Of a DNA stretch of 64,000 nt, positions 34,520-44,742 are shown in pieces. The notes beneath the pieces were generated by a model. The model saw only the letters and a program-made list of their open reading frames with translations, was not told the origin of the DNA and did not search any database. The stretch spans positions 4,696,754 to 4,760,753 of the forward strand of contig BCKC01000003.1 in the NCBI GenBank assembly GCA_001600455.1. The letters run 5' to 3'. The stretch comes from Endocalyx cinctus (Eukaryota > Ascomycota > Sordariomycetes > Amphisphaeriales > Apiosporaceae). The position numbers were made by a program, and so were the translations under genes. Within the stretch, counting starts at the first letter, position 1; each line of letters opens with the position of its first letter.

Positions 34520-35448
34520 TTTGATTGGCGTGAACCCAATAAATCGCTGATATTGATAACCGTGTTGAGGGGATATCTATTTATAGAAATCGGCAGATGG
34601 TATCGTACCGTTCAAATTACCTAAGGATGCCCGATTATCCCGTATTGATATCATACTTATATTCTAGTGAGAAGGAAATAATGAGTTTTGTATTGAATTT
34701 GACCGTACATGTTAGGTAGGCTGGTAGGGTGGTGGGTGTCGGTGCGTTCCGGCCCTCCCGGCAGCACGCAGCCATAAGAAAATAATTCCCCATTATTCCC
34801 GAACGTTATATCTACCAATCGCGGGGTTTTATATGTAAGGAGTAATCCAATCAAGGGTAACGATAAAATGCGAAGTAGCCGCAATGCTAGAACCAACGCG
34901 CTTTGGGGGTGTAGCCGTGAAATACTCGTTGATAAATGGGGAGATACAACTCGATATAATTAGACAGTTCGAATAAGTCGGCCTACAGTTAATATTTTCC
35001 CACTTACATCACCTCATCCGAGAGCTCAATGTCGGCAGGTCCAGTAACTAGTCCGTAAGCGATACCACGGTACCACAGTTCGAACTGGTTACACTAATTT
35101 GAAATCTCCTTCCGAGTTAATTACCTCTATCTTTGCTATTCTCCTTATATAGTCCTAGTAACACTGCGCACCGATCATAGTGGAACAGCCAAGCACAGTT
35201 AAGCTTAGATAACATAAATTGATTCTAGCCCGTGATGGACGCATCACGACTTACGGTACATGAACAAATGAGGCAGGTATCCATGTAGCTATCAGTTGTA
35301 GTCTAAGATATGGCCTACCTGTGAGAAGTTCAAGTCTATTTTTCTAATTGCGTACACTCTTCTGTGGGTTACCGAATGGCTACCGAAGCCAATGCTTTCT
35401 AACGCATGATCCAAGTCAATCCTCGGGTGCCTCCTTTATCTCGCGCAA
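34520..35448. other. Intergenic, nothing seen
   Basis: AT-rich. I looked for further small exons continuing the downstream gene and found none; the stop of that gene at 35449 is unambiguous. Confidence 0.5.
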
Positions 35449-38400
35449 TCAGGCGCGTTTAATCATGGCTTCACGGTCGGGACCAGTGCCGATGTACTTG
35501 ATCTGCTCAACTTTAGTAATTGCGGCGCATATCAGTATACGCGCAAACTTACCTTAACTCCGACAAACGTCTCGATGTACTTCAGATGGTCAGTACCGTC
35601 GCTCATTATACTAACCCGAATGAATATGCTTACCTCAATATAATCGCGGGCTGCCTTGGGGAGATCATCGTAGGTCTTGGCGTTAGTCGTCGGTGTTTCC
35701 CAGCCTGGCATCTCGTGGTAAACCACCTCAGCTCGGTTCAGGATGTCAAGATCCGCAGGGTAAGAGTCCAGTTCCTGTATAAACGGTTAGCTTCTACACA
35801 TTATATTATGATTTCGTTGGCATCATTGACCTGTCCATCAATCTTGTAAGCGATGGCGATCTTAATCGTTTCGAAAGTATCCAATACGTCGAGCTACAGA
35901 GTGTTAGAGCGTTTTGACAAGTGTCTCAAGTATGCCATAGGCACTGTCTACCTTCGTGAGATTCAGGCTGGTGTAGTAGTTGATCGAGTTACTGTACTTA
36001 ACAACAACAAGGTCTGCGCGTGCTTGTCAGTCGTGTTCCCTGCTACTTGATGTTTTTAAGGTTGTGCTCACCGAGCCTAAGGACGGTCAGTAAGTCTAAT
36101 AGCAGCTAAGAGCCATGATGAAAACTCACCATCCACATCGGCGTCTACGGCCAGTTGACGTTCCCTATTTCTAGTTAGCGGTAAAAGCTCGGAACCTCCA
36201 GGGCGCTTATGATCTCACCCATTCGCGTCCAATTTCCTGGAGCTTGGTGCCAATCCTAAAGTTATCGTCAGCTTCAGAGTTGCTTTAAAGTAATAATCAG
36301 GACGCACTCTTCGGTATCTTCGGTCTTGAAGGCGCCTGCTCCGACACGGGTAGTATCTATGACTAGTCAGCAGTGAAATACGACCTCGGAGTAATCAACA
36401 TACAAGCTTTAACCACTCCAACCGTCTCTGTGATGTTCTTTGGGTTCAGTGTGAGTCCACCGATGATACCAGCAAGCGTAGTACTTGAGGACGTGACGAA
36501 CTGTATTTGATCATCAGTACTTAATCTGAGAGGCGAAGCTGACGGAAGCTGACGAAAACTTACTGGGTAGGAACCATAATCAACATCTAGCATCAGTGCC
36601 TGTTCAATAAGGAACAAGCACAAGCGCCGAGTCCCAGAACCTCTTTCCTTCACTGGAGACTTGACTGATGCCGATCTACTAGTAACGCACGTGCCGCAGA
36701 GGTTTGACGTGAAGATTGCGTCCCGGAATCATCTCAAGGTAGGGTTTCTAAGCAGTCTGGCTTGAACCTCAAGACTCTATAACTGGATCTGCTCTGAGTT
36801 GATTCCAGGGCGCGATTCTCGCATAAATTTGCCATCAACCCCACGACCACGCTCGATAGCTAATTAGTAGATGAGTAGAAGTCAGGTCTCCGCATAGCTC
36901 CCGAATCCTGCCGGGGCGAAAACATAGTACACAGCTTGTCACAGCGCAAACCCCTTGGTCGGTTTCGCCAGCAAAGTAGTTGCTCAAACGAGCACTATGT
37001 CCCGCCCCAAGCTAAGAATCCTTGCGGGACTAGGAAAGAGGCTGTGAGACCACGGGCACGGTACTCGTTCCACCAATGAGTTAGTGCTGTTCGTTTGGTC
37101 ATAGGATGATACCCTTACGTTTGCGCCTTCGATCACAATTTTTGTGTTGGTCTGCTGCTGTGCGGATCTCATAAAGGACACGCCGTCCACGACATACTTC
37201 TTCAGCGTTTCCCTGTACTCTTTGAAACGAGCAATCTCGGCCTCCACGTCGTATTCAAACAGTTCACCAAAGCGCTTTTTAAAACCATCATTTAAGCGCC
37301 TCACTTTCTGCTCAAACAGGTCAGGATAGAAAACGTCGGTCATTTTAATGCCCGTTCGCTGGAAAAGTTAGCGCTTAGTCCACTCTCTTGTTACGACCAT
37401 CTCTCACCGCTCTGCTTGTCTGATAGCAGGGACCAATGCCTAAGTCGAACGTTAGATCTTGTTGTTAAAACAGCGTCGCCAACACAACGATGGCTGAGAT
37501 ACTCCAAGGTATTGAAGCTCAGAAATGCTTGCAGTAGGATAAGGGGTAGCGTACCGCGTCTTGTAGTTCCGATAGCAGCATCTAAGGTAGACGTTAGCTG
37601 TTGTTTCTTGACCATGATGGCTGAAATTATGAGACGCACCTCCAAGTTCCCTCTCCTCGAGACCATCCACCGCCATGTGCATGTCCAAGAGGATATTGAC
37701 TCTGTCAGAAACAAGGATTCGATCATGTACTGCGGTCAGGCCTTTTTCCTCGAGCTCCTTGAGCTCGCTGAAAAAACTCGGGCTAAGGAGCAGAGTTAGT
37801 CTTCTTGACATATTCCGTTGAGGATGCGAGCCGGATAGACATCAAGAAGATGCCGATCTGGTAGTGGAATGAGGATGGAGGATGATGTGAATACTAACAC
37901 GTGAAAAACTACACCCGAACCGATGAAGTTCATACTATAGTGCTTGTCAGCCTCGCCGTTGCCAGCTGAAATCATCATCATCATCATTGACAAACCATTT
38001 CGGGTTGATCAGCCCCGAGGGCAAGAGGTGAAAACTGCCTCTATGTTAGCAACTACTCAATCTATCCGCATGTGCTGGTTCTCACCTATACGAAACTCCA
38101 TTTACACTTTTTCACATATTAGCAACACAATATATATGTATATATATCGATTGATTGAAAGTGTTGGACCAACCGCACGAGATGTCCAGCGTTAGATCCA
38201 CCCTAGACATGAATTAGCAGGTATTTCAGGGCTAATTTGTCGTGTGGGTATGTTTTGAGGATCGGTGGAAGCCGTCAGTGGACGGGATCCTGCCTGCGCT
38301 GTACTTACCGCGGCTCGGGCACAGAGATGCGCCTCCTGGCACTGTCCATCAACCAACTTGCCTTTCTGAATGCGCGGTATCGTTAGTAGTGCTCCAGTGT

Positions 38401-38570
38401 CATCGGCTGTGTAAAGTTCTTCCCGAGTACTCACGCCTTCGTCGCCTGTGGAAATGCTAGTTAGTATAACGAGATCGAACCGATATCGGCTGGGTGTGGA
38501 GGAAGGAGGTATCCCAGGCAAGGGAGAAAAACATACCCCATTGGGCCCCGAGAATCACAGTAATAGTCAT
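35449..38570 (-). CDS. Adenylosuccinate synthetase, complete, 22 exons
   Basis: IMP + aspartate + GTP to adenylosuccinate, in purine synthesis. Exons in order: 38570-38537, 38445-38435, 38365-38309, 38202-38174, 38106-38086, 38034-37996, 37934-37899, 37782-37640, 37581-37555, 37439-37408, 37358-37119, 36599-36564, 36500-36404, 36356-36308, 36255-36219, 36164-36130, 36076-36072, 36013-35952, 35893-35831, 35774-35634, 35579-35553, 35502-35449. The sum is 1275 nt, 424 aa, the usual fungal length. All 21 introns are GT-AG; many have CTAAC/CTGAC branch sites and all are in phase. Landmarks in order: QWGDEGKGKLVD (catalytic Asp), GGSNAGH (catalytic His), GIGP, RFKEYRETLKKYVVD, ALMLDVDYGSYP, GTSTGRRRRCGWLD (aspartate loop), LNLTKLDVLD (GTP base), EMPGWETPTTNAKTYDDLP, IGTGPDREAMI. 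Usual residues are changed at IGTTR (for IGTTG), TSSST (for TSSNT), GTSTG (for GVTTG) and GHL (for GHT). Intron 11 is 519 nt; the others are 47-116 nt. Confidence 0.92.
36072..36076 (-). other. 5-nt microexon of the adenylosuccinate synthetase gene
   Basis: Sequence GCTCG between CTTAG and GTGAGC. It completes Trp, gives Leu and supplies the first base of Asp in the conserved CGWLDLVVVK segment. Skipping it produces an immediate TGA, so it is required. Confidence 0.85.
38435..38445 (-). other. 11-nt microexon of the adenylosuccinate synthetase gene
   Basis: Sequence GCGACGAAGGC between CACAG and GTGAGT. It encodes the catalytic Gly-Asp-Glu-Gly core of the WGDEGKGK motif. The upstream intron has a TACTAAC branch site and the next a TACTAACG. 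Confidence 0.9.
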
Positions 38571-39982
38571 GTTGCACAGGGTCAAGTTTAGCTGTCGCGA
38601 ATGCGGTCTTTGTGATTGCAGAGAAGAAGAAAAAATCGAACCGGTTAAAGTGACCGAATTTTTAATAAAGTCGCGGCTACTTCCGAAAGTTGCGTCAGAA
38701 CAGTCTAGCGATTTAGCGGGGTTCTAGTGGACGAGTAGACCACGAGGATGAAACCGGTTAATAAAAAGTTTCTTTGAAATATTGTAGAATCTGATTAGGG
38801 GATTGTTTACCGAATCTAACTTATTGCATTACTCGATGGCAACTTATAATAAGAGAATGCGTCTCCTATCATATAACTGTATCGAATTCAACAGTTTACT
38901 GTAGAAAATTGCAGCTCGAGAGATAAGTCTAATATACGTGCGGTTTTATATATTAAGCCGAGAGCGGTAAACCCTGGCAATACCGGCATGGATGTAAATT
39001 AGATTTTAGTTAGCTAAGCAGCTAAGGTGCTAATCTAAGTACTTAAGTAGCTAGCGGATAGTTGCGAAATAACATATCAATTACAGTATATTTACTGTAT
39101 TACCAGACGCTGCCGAAGCTTACAGTGATACATAGCAGTTTATTGATAAGTAAGAGTTAGAAAGTATAGTACAGCAGGTTTGGTGAATTAGTTATTACGA
39201 TAATATCGCTGGATGCATCAGTGACAGAAGTACTCCTGACTCGGTAGTACCGAGTCGGTACTGCATAGTGCGTGTGCTTATCGATTAGCTTAAAAAGGCT
39301 TAGCTTATCGATCGGCTTCAAGATAACGGTTAAAAGGATATAAAGTGACCTCATACGTGTAATTAAGAGATAGTAGAGGGGCAGAGGGGCTGAGGGGTAA
39401 GTGGTTGAGGGGCAGAAAGGCTCTTGTGCGCTCAAATCAAATGGCTCAAGCTTGAGCCGCCTCGAACAAAAGATCCATTGGATGGATGGATGGATCCATC
39501 CATCCCATCTGGATTGGATTATTACAAAGTCACGTGCTGCTTAGCAACCTATCCTTGGGATCCTACCTAGGTACTAACGTACTTAAGTAGTCATCCGAAC
39601 CGGAGATGGGTAGTCTCCATCATGAGTCTGGTATAGGCGACTGTACTATCGCTTACCCTTTACCTATAAATCTAAATCATCGTAGGTGTATCGTAGCTTG
39701 AATTATAATAGACTTCCTACCGCTATCATTTCCATTACATTTTAACTTCGTTACGCCATTTATGTATATTCAGAGGAACATAGATGGATCCATCCAGACT
39801 ACGCCTAATCAGGACGCGTGGTGTAACACGTCGCCCTATCTTAACTTCCCTATCCAGAGGCCTTGAACCTCGTTTGAAAGGCTCGAAAACGAATGCTCGA
39901 TTGTTTTATGGGTTCATTTATAAGGCAAAAGCACTTCCCAGTACTCGGTGGACATCATTCGGAAAATTGGAATTATAATGGA
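38571..39982. other. AT-rich intergenic stretch with small palindromes
   Basis: No supported gene. It holds the 20-bp palindrome at 39485-39504 and a repeat of CTTAAGTAG/AGCTAAG words near 39010-39060. The 64-codon frame at 39784 is not supported. Confidence 0.5.
39485..39504. repeat. 20-bp perfect palindrome centred on GGATCC
   Basis: Reads GATGGATGGATCCATCCATC on both strands. It extends into a GGAT tetranucleotide repeat on the left and recurs in part (ATGGATCCATCCA) at 39783-39795. Confidence 0.9.
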
Positions 39983-41332
39983 ATGAGAGAACGATTGGAG
40001 ACGTTATTAAGCGTGCTCGACAAATCTGCGCTTCTCCGCCATGCAGAACTTATCAAAGGTCAAAAAGTCACCGTGGGTGAAGCATTTTCAGCTGGCCAAT
40101 ATTGGATATGCTTCGAAATGTTTGCCGAAGATAGCAGCTTAATTATTGCTCGCGTACGCTTACCCAGGCATCCCGATACCCCTTCCAGTCACCCGGGAAG
40201 AAGAGCGCTATTCAATACAATGTGAAGTGGCTACGATGAGGTTTGTTCGGCAAAACTTCCCTTCTATACCAATTCCTCAGATATATGCATACGAAGACTC
40301 GAGCTCTTCAAAATCAGCTGTTGCCAAGGCTGAGTATATGCTTCTAGAAGGCTTTTATGGTAATAATCTTCAAGATATGGTGCCTAATTTCTGCGAACTA
40401 CCAGTATATATATTCCTATTATTTACTTTAAATACCTTACTATCACTTCCCATCCATTTGAATTCAATTATCCTAGTGTAATTAAGATCTTTACTTACTC
40501 TTTTTTTTTTTTTAGATCAAGGATCAAGAACATATCATTAGTCAGTGGGCCAAAATTCAAGTTGAGCTCGCGGCAGTGGTATATCCTCAAATTGGCTCTA
40601 TATCCTCTACTTCGGAGTTAGGAAAGCCAGTCGTTAGCAAATTAGCTAGTTCTATGCAAGGATGCAACCATCGAGGGCCTTTTCAGCATGCCGTCGATTT
40701 TTTCGAAGCAATAGGGACGTATTCGCTCTATAATACATTCTTATCTAAGAAAGATGATTCAAGACGACTCGGGGCACTTATATTTACCGATATAGTTCAT
40801 CGGACGACCTTATTTCAGAATGAGGCCGAAGAAGGATATGTCTTGAGTCATATGGATCTCGGCCCTCAAAATATCCTGGTTGATAATAACTTCAAATTTG
40901 TGGCTATAATTGATTAGGAATTTGCCCAAACCGCGCCATGGCAAGTGAATTATTACCCGATGCCTTTCCCTCTTCTTTGGTCGGATAAGAAGATTAAACA
41001 AGTCCTCGGCGATCCAAACCATATCGCACATAACAATATATCACGACAAGAAACTTCCAGACGCCTATACGTACAGAAACTCAAGGAAGCAGAGGACTCA
41101 ATGCCCCATAGTGGCCAAGCTCTCACCGGATCATTTGCCAAGACTCTGGACGGCCCAGCATCAAAAAAAAATATTTGGTTGTTTCTCAAGGCTGTACGGG
41201 GTCACGGAGCATGATTCGAGCCTAATTCGCGAAACGGTACAACTCGCATTTGGATTTGACGATACCATGGTAGATCAATATATCAAGGGCATGGAACAGA
41301 AATTATTAGATAATGACGTAAAAGTCACATAA
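39983..41332 (+). pseudogene. APH-like phosphotransferase (kinase-fold) pseudogene
   Basis: The start MRERLETLL at 39983 leads to LIIARVRLPRHPDTP. A frameshift near 40190 leads to VTREEERYSIQCEVATMRFV, and a probable intron (donor near 40405, acceptor TTTTAG at 40516) leads to DQEHIISQWAKIQVELA. The catalytic region reads LSHMDLGPQNILVDNNFKF and AIID, then TAG at 40915-40917 where the family has Trp (IDWEFAQ), continuing EFAQTAPWQVNYYPMPFPLLW. A second frameshift falls in the A9 run at 41163-41171, after which LYGVTEHDSSLIRETVQLAF continues to a stop at 41332. This is the fungal aminoglycoside-phosphotransferase-like family, which phosphorylates small molecules. The His-Asp and later Asp are still present, but one nonsense codon and two shifts disable it. 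Confidence 0.8.
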
Positions 41333-41949
41333 CCTACAATTGAAGGCATATTCCCGCGTTTACGACCTTGTAGATTCATACTAGACAATCCTCAGGCTAG
41401 CTTACCATAAAGCAGCAGGTTCTTCAGGTTCCAATATGGAAATAGTTTCTAGATTTTGTACCCATATTTTAGCGGAAGAGAAGCATAAGATCGGAACATC
41501 AATAGGGTACAACGACCCTCCCTAAATATATCAAAGGCCAGGCGGCAAGGGGTAGGCAACCTTTTTGGCTTGAATAATTGTTAAATAATTGTATCGGCTG
41601 ATGATGTGAAAGTTATATAGAGATTCCCATCTGAACTCAGGCGGAGCAACTATTTAAATATGGCTGAGTGTCGTTGCTTAACTTGACAATACACTGACGA
41701 TCTTTCCGCCCACAAAATAATAGTATCCTCACCACTTATGTACATTAATTATATAATTACTAGTATACAATAATTTCTTTTGTAAATGCTAGTCTATTAC
41801 TTCTTCCATCTGATTATTATACTTATTTAACACCACGCATTAAAAGTAGGCCAAGTCTTCCGCGCTACTCAGTTGATGTTAAAGAAATGCCTCGATATGT
41901 TCGTAAGCTAGAACGCGGCGTCTCAAAATTCGCAATACCTGTTTGACGC

Positions 41950-42047
41950 TAGGGGTTTACAATGGGTTCTTATGGGACCTACTATGCTCTCATGGGACTC
42001 CCATGGGGACAGGGGGGCTTAGAGTGGGATGGGAGTGTAAAGCCCTA
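41950..42047. mobile_element. Possible MITE-like element, about 100 bp
   Basis: It starts with TAGGGGTTTACA and ends with TGTAAAGCCCTA, an imperfect terminal inverted repeat of about 12 bp. TGACGC occurs just outside each end (41944-41949; 42050-42055, with two extra bases on the right), resembling a target duplication. The right 24 bp are identical to 4541-4564. The interior is G-rich with repeated TATGGGA/CATGGGA words and no coding sequence. Confidence 0.5.
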
Positions 42048-42481
42048 TCTGACGCCATCTTGATTACATACGCGTACACAGAACCAACCTTTCATATGCT
42101 ACCTTTGAAATAGACCTTTGTGTGTTACACTTAGCCTATTGATACTAATCAATACTAGTTGACATAGCTGGGTGGTGAATTGTTGTTACAGCATGGTCGA
42201 TGTGTGGGAAATCATTGAGAGAAGCATAAATTGATAACTATCTAATTGAATTGCAATGCGTCATGTTGAATGACTTATATACTGAATGAAGAGCCTGTTT
42301 GCGGTGTATTCGTATATTAAAATTACGTCTTGGCAGCGTGAGACTTAATTATTTGCATTGACTTGTCTCGTTGAAGTACGAATATCGTTGCGCAACGCGA
42401 ATCGAGTATTAGTTATGAGCTACTCACTACCTGCGATTGCCTCTTGATACTAATCTGAGATCCAAATATGGAACAGAGGGT

Positions 42482-42600
42482 TAAGTAAACTACATAGCCA
42501 GCTAAGTAAATAACATAAGTACCTAAATAAATAATGTAGGTAGCTAAGTAAATAACGCAGCCTGCTAAGTAAATAGTGTAGGCAGTTAAGTAAATTACGT
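42482..42600. repeat. 21-bp minisatellite, five copies plus a partial one
   Basis: Unit close to TAAGTAAATAACGTAGGTAGC, start to start 21 bp with no indels over five copies, each differing at 2-5 positions; a sixth decayed copy ends near 42600. Confidence 0.85.
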
Positions 42601-43025
42601 TGTCACGCGAGGAGGCAGTTGTAGCGCCACTGTCGTATCATGTAGCCATTCCCGTGTCATGTGCGGTGATACTACGGCACTGCCATATCATTGGCACGTT
42701 TCGCTTTCAATTATCTTCCGGGGTATTTACGCGGGGCCAACGGGGTTATAATACGGAGAGAGGACATGATTTTCCGCTCTGTGAAACACCCTTTATACTT
42801 AGTCTAGATGCCGTTGACCAGTCATATCAGACTTCAGACTATAATGAGAGCAGAGTATGCAGGGGATATCATGGTTAAGATAACATACGCACCTCGACTC
42901 CAATTCCCCACTTCCTATATGTATGGAGATACAAAGTCTGGTACCAACCCACTCTCCCCATCCCATTGCAACTGTTCAATCTTGCCACATAATTCAACAT
43001 CATATTCAGTATACGAGATTCAAAA

Positions 43026-44432
43026 ATGCCTTTCACGCAGGAGACCGTGGCAAAGCTGCAAACCCTAGTAGATGAATCGTGCAGCGATATAAAGACGAAG
43101 GTTCCAGGTGTCACAGTTGTCGTAATCGGCAAAGATGGAAACGAGATGTTTGCCCACTCCGCTGGTAAACGCGGGGTAGCTTCGGACGAACCCATGGCTC
43201 TGGATAACATCTTTTGGATTGCGTCGTGCACCAAAATGCTCGTCGGTGTAGCTTGCATGCAGCTGGTCGAGAAGGGAGAGTTGAAGTTAGATGACGGTGA
43301 TCAGCTCGAGACTCTCTGCCCGGAACTCAAGACGTTACAGGTCCTGCGCCCGAACGGGAATTTGGAGGAAAAGACAAAGCAGATTACCTTGAGGATGCTC
43401 TTATCTCACACGGCCGGCTTTGGATATACCTTTTTCAACGAGAGACTTCGAGACTCGTCTTTACCTGCTGGAATCGATGAGTTTTCCGGTCATTTCGCTG
43501 ACCTGAAATCACCATTGCTATTCCAACCTGGAGAGAGCTGGGAATACGGCGTAAGTATACTGAAAAGATAGTCTGTTGAATGACTACTGAACTCTATGGA
43601 ATGAGCACTGGATACTGACGGTGAACCCTGATAGGTTAGTATTGACTGGGCCGGCATTGCCTTGGAAAGGGTTACAGGCCTCTCTCTTAACGACTACTTG
43701 CAAGAGCATGTCCTACAACCTCTAGGATTGAGTAATATGTCAATGCTCCCTAGTCCGGATATGAAGGCCAAGATCGCATATATGCACACTAGAGATAAAA
43801 ACGGAACTCTGAGATCGAGAGAGCATCTTCTTCGTTGGCCTTTGGTCGTTGATCAGAACGACAAGGCCTCGGTGGCGTCCTTCTCCTATAGTGGAGGGGG
43901 AGGGATGTATGCCAAGCCTCAGGAATACTGCAGTAAGTTAGGTCTTTCTTTATAAAATGTGTGATCGATTTTGGCGAAGCAAATAGAGCAAATACTAAAG
44001 CAACTACTTGTAGAGGTCCTTGCCGCTCTACTGAACGACGGAACTTGCCCCCGAACCGGAACTCAACTTCTGCGCAAGGAAACGGTGGAAGAGATGTTCA
44101 CAAATCAAATCCCCGAATTTCCTAACTTTGGGCGTGCCGGAATACCGGACTCAAAGCCCGAATTGACAAATCCGATCAAGGAAGTGTATCCCGTGCCTGG
44201 TAATCCACCTCAAGGATGGGGACTGACGTTTATGCTAAGCAACGGCAGCACGACCGGTCGGTCAAAGACAACTGGACATTGGGCTGGTCTTGCGAACTGC
44301 TGGTGGTGGTGCGATCGCGAAAAAGGAGTTGCTGGGATTGTATGCTCGCAGATTTTACCATTTCTCGATATGCACGTGACGAAATTGTGGTTTGACATTG
44401 AGACAGAGGTGTACGACGCTATAGCTAATTAA
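43026..44432 (+). CDS. LovD-like transesterase / beta-lactamase-fold enzyme
   Basis: Exons 43026-43550, 43635-43932 and 44014-44432; introns of 84 and 81 nt in phase; 413 aa, the length of LovD-type acyltransferases. It belongs to the class C beta-lactamase / penicillin-binding-protein fold. The catalytic triad is visible: S67 and K70 in ASCTKM (SxxK) and Y174 in WEYG, followed by a DWAGIALERVTGLSLNDYL segment that LovD-family proteins share. RMLLSHTAGFGYTF and the later GSTTGRSKTTGHWAGLANCW also fit. Members acylate polyketide alcohols, or hydrolyse esters and lactones. It is the nearest intact gene to the PKS-NRPS, 0.3 kb away and convergent with it, so it may act on that product. The role is inferred from family and position. 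Confidence 0.88.
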
Positions 44433-44742
44433 GGAGAGAAGCGATGTATATCTGCCGGTGTAGAATTGACACTAGCTGCGAGCTTGAAGCTCGCGTAAGG
44501 GCCTGTGACAAGCGGGATCTATCTAAGTTAAGCTTACATGTAGTATGATCAACCTTAGGAATCAATACGTAGTCGAAAAGGTACAAAGAGTAACGGTAAC
44601 AACAGTCACTTTTATAGTATGAATGATTTTAAAAAGTCATTATCCTTCTCGATTGAACAGGTAAAATAATACTAAATAATAAACACTATAATAATCACAG
44701 TCGAATTGCTAATGTCAAAATAACAAATTTCAAACATCAAAT
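44433..44742. other. Convergent 3' intergenic region
   Basis: 310 bp between the stops of the transesterase-like gene and the PKS-NRPS; AT-rich towards the PKS-NRPS end, no gene. Confidence 0.6.

Larger units (their letters stand above)
41333..43025. other. AT-rich intergenic stretch with small repeats
   Basis: No supported gene. It contains the G-rich element at 41950-42047 and the 21-bp tandem repeat at 42482-42600. The bases just before 43026 are the promoter side of the transesterase-like gene. Confidence 0.5.

Noticed and set aside
35348..38521. Many 60-130-codon open frames on both strands in this stretch, suggesting several small genes or a pseudogene
   Set aside because: All recognisable minus-strand pieces join into one in-phase adenylosuccinate synthetase; the plus-strand frames are shadows. 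With every junction correct it is not a pseudogene by sequence.
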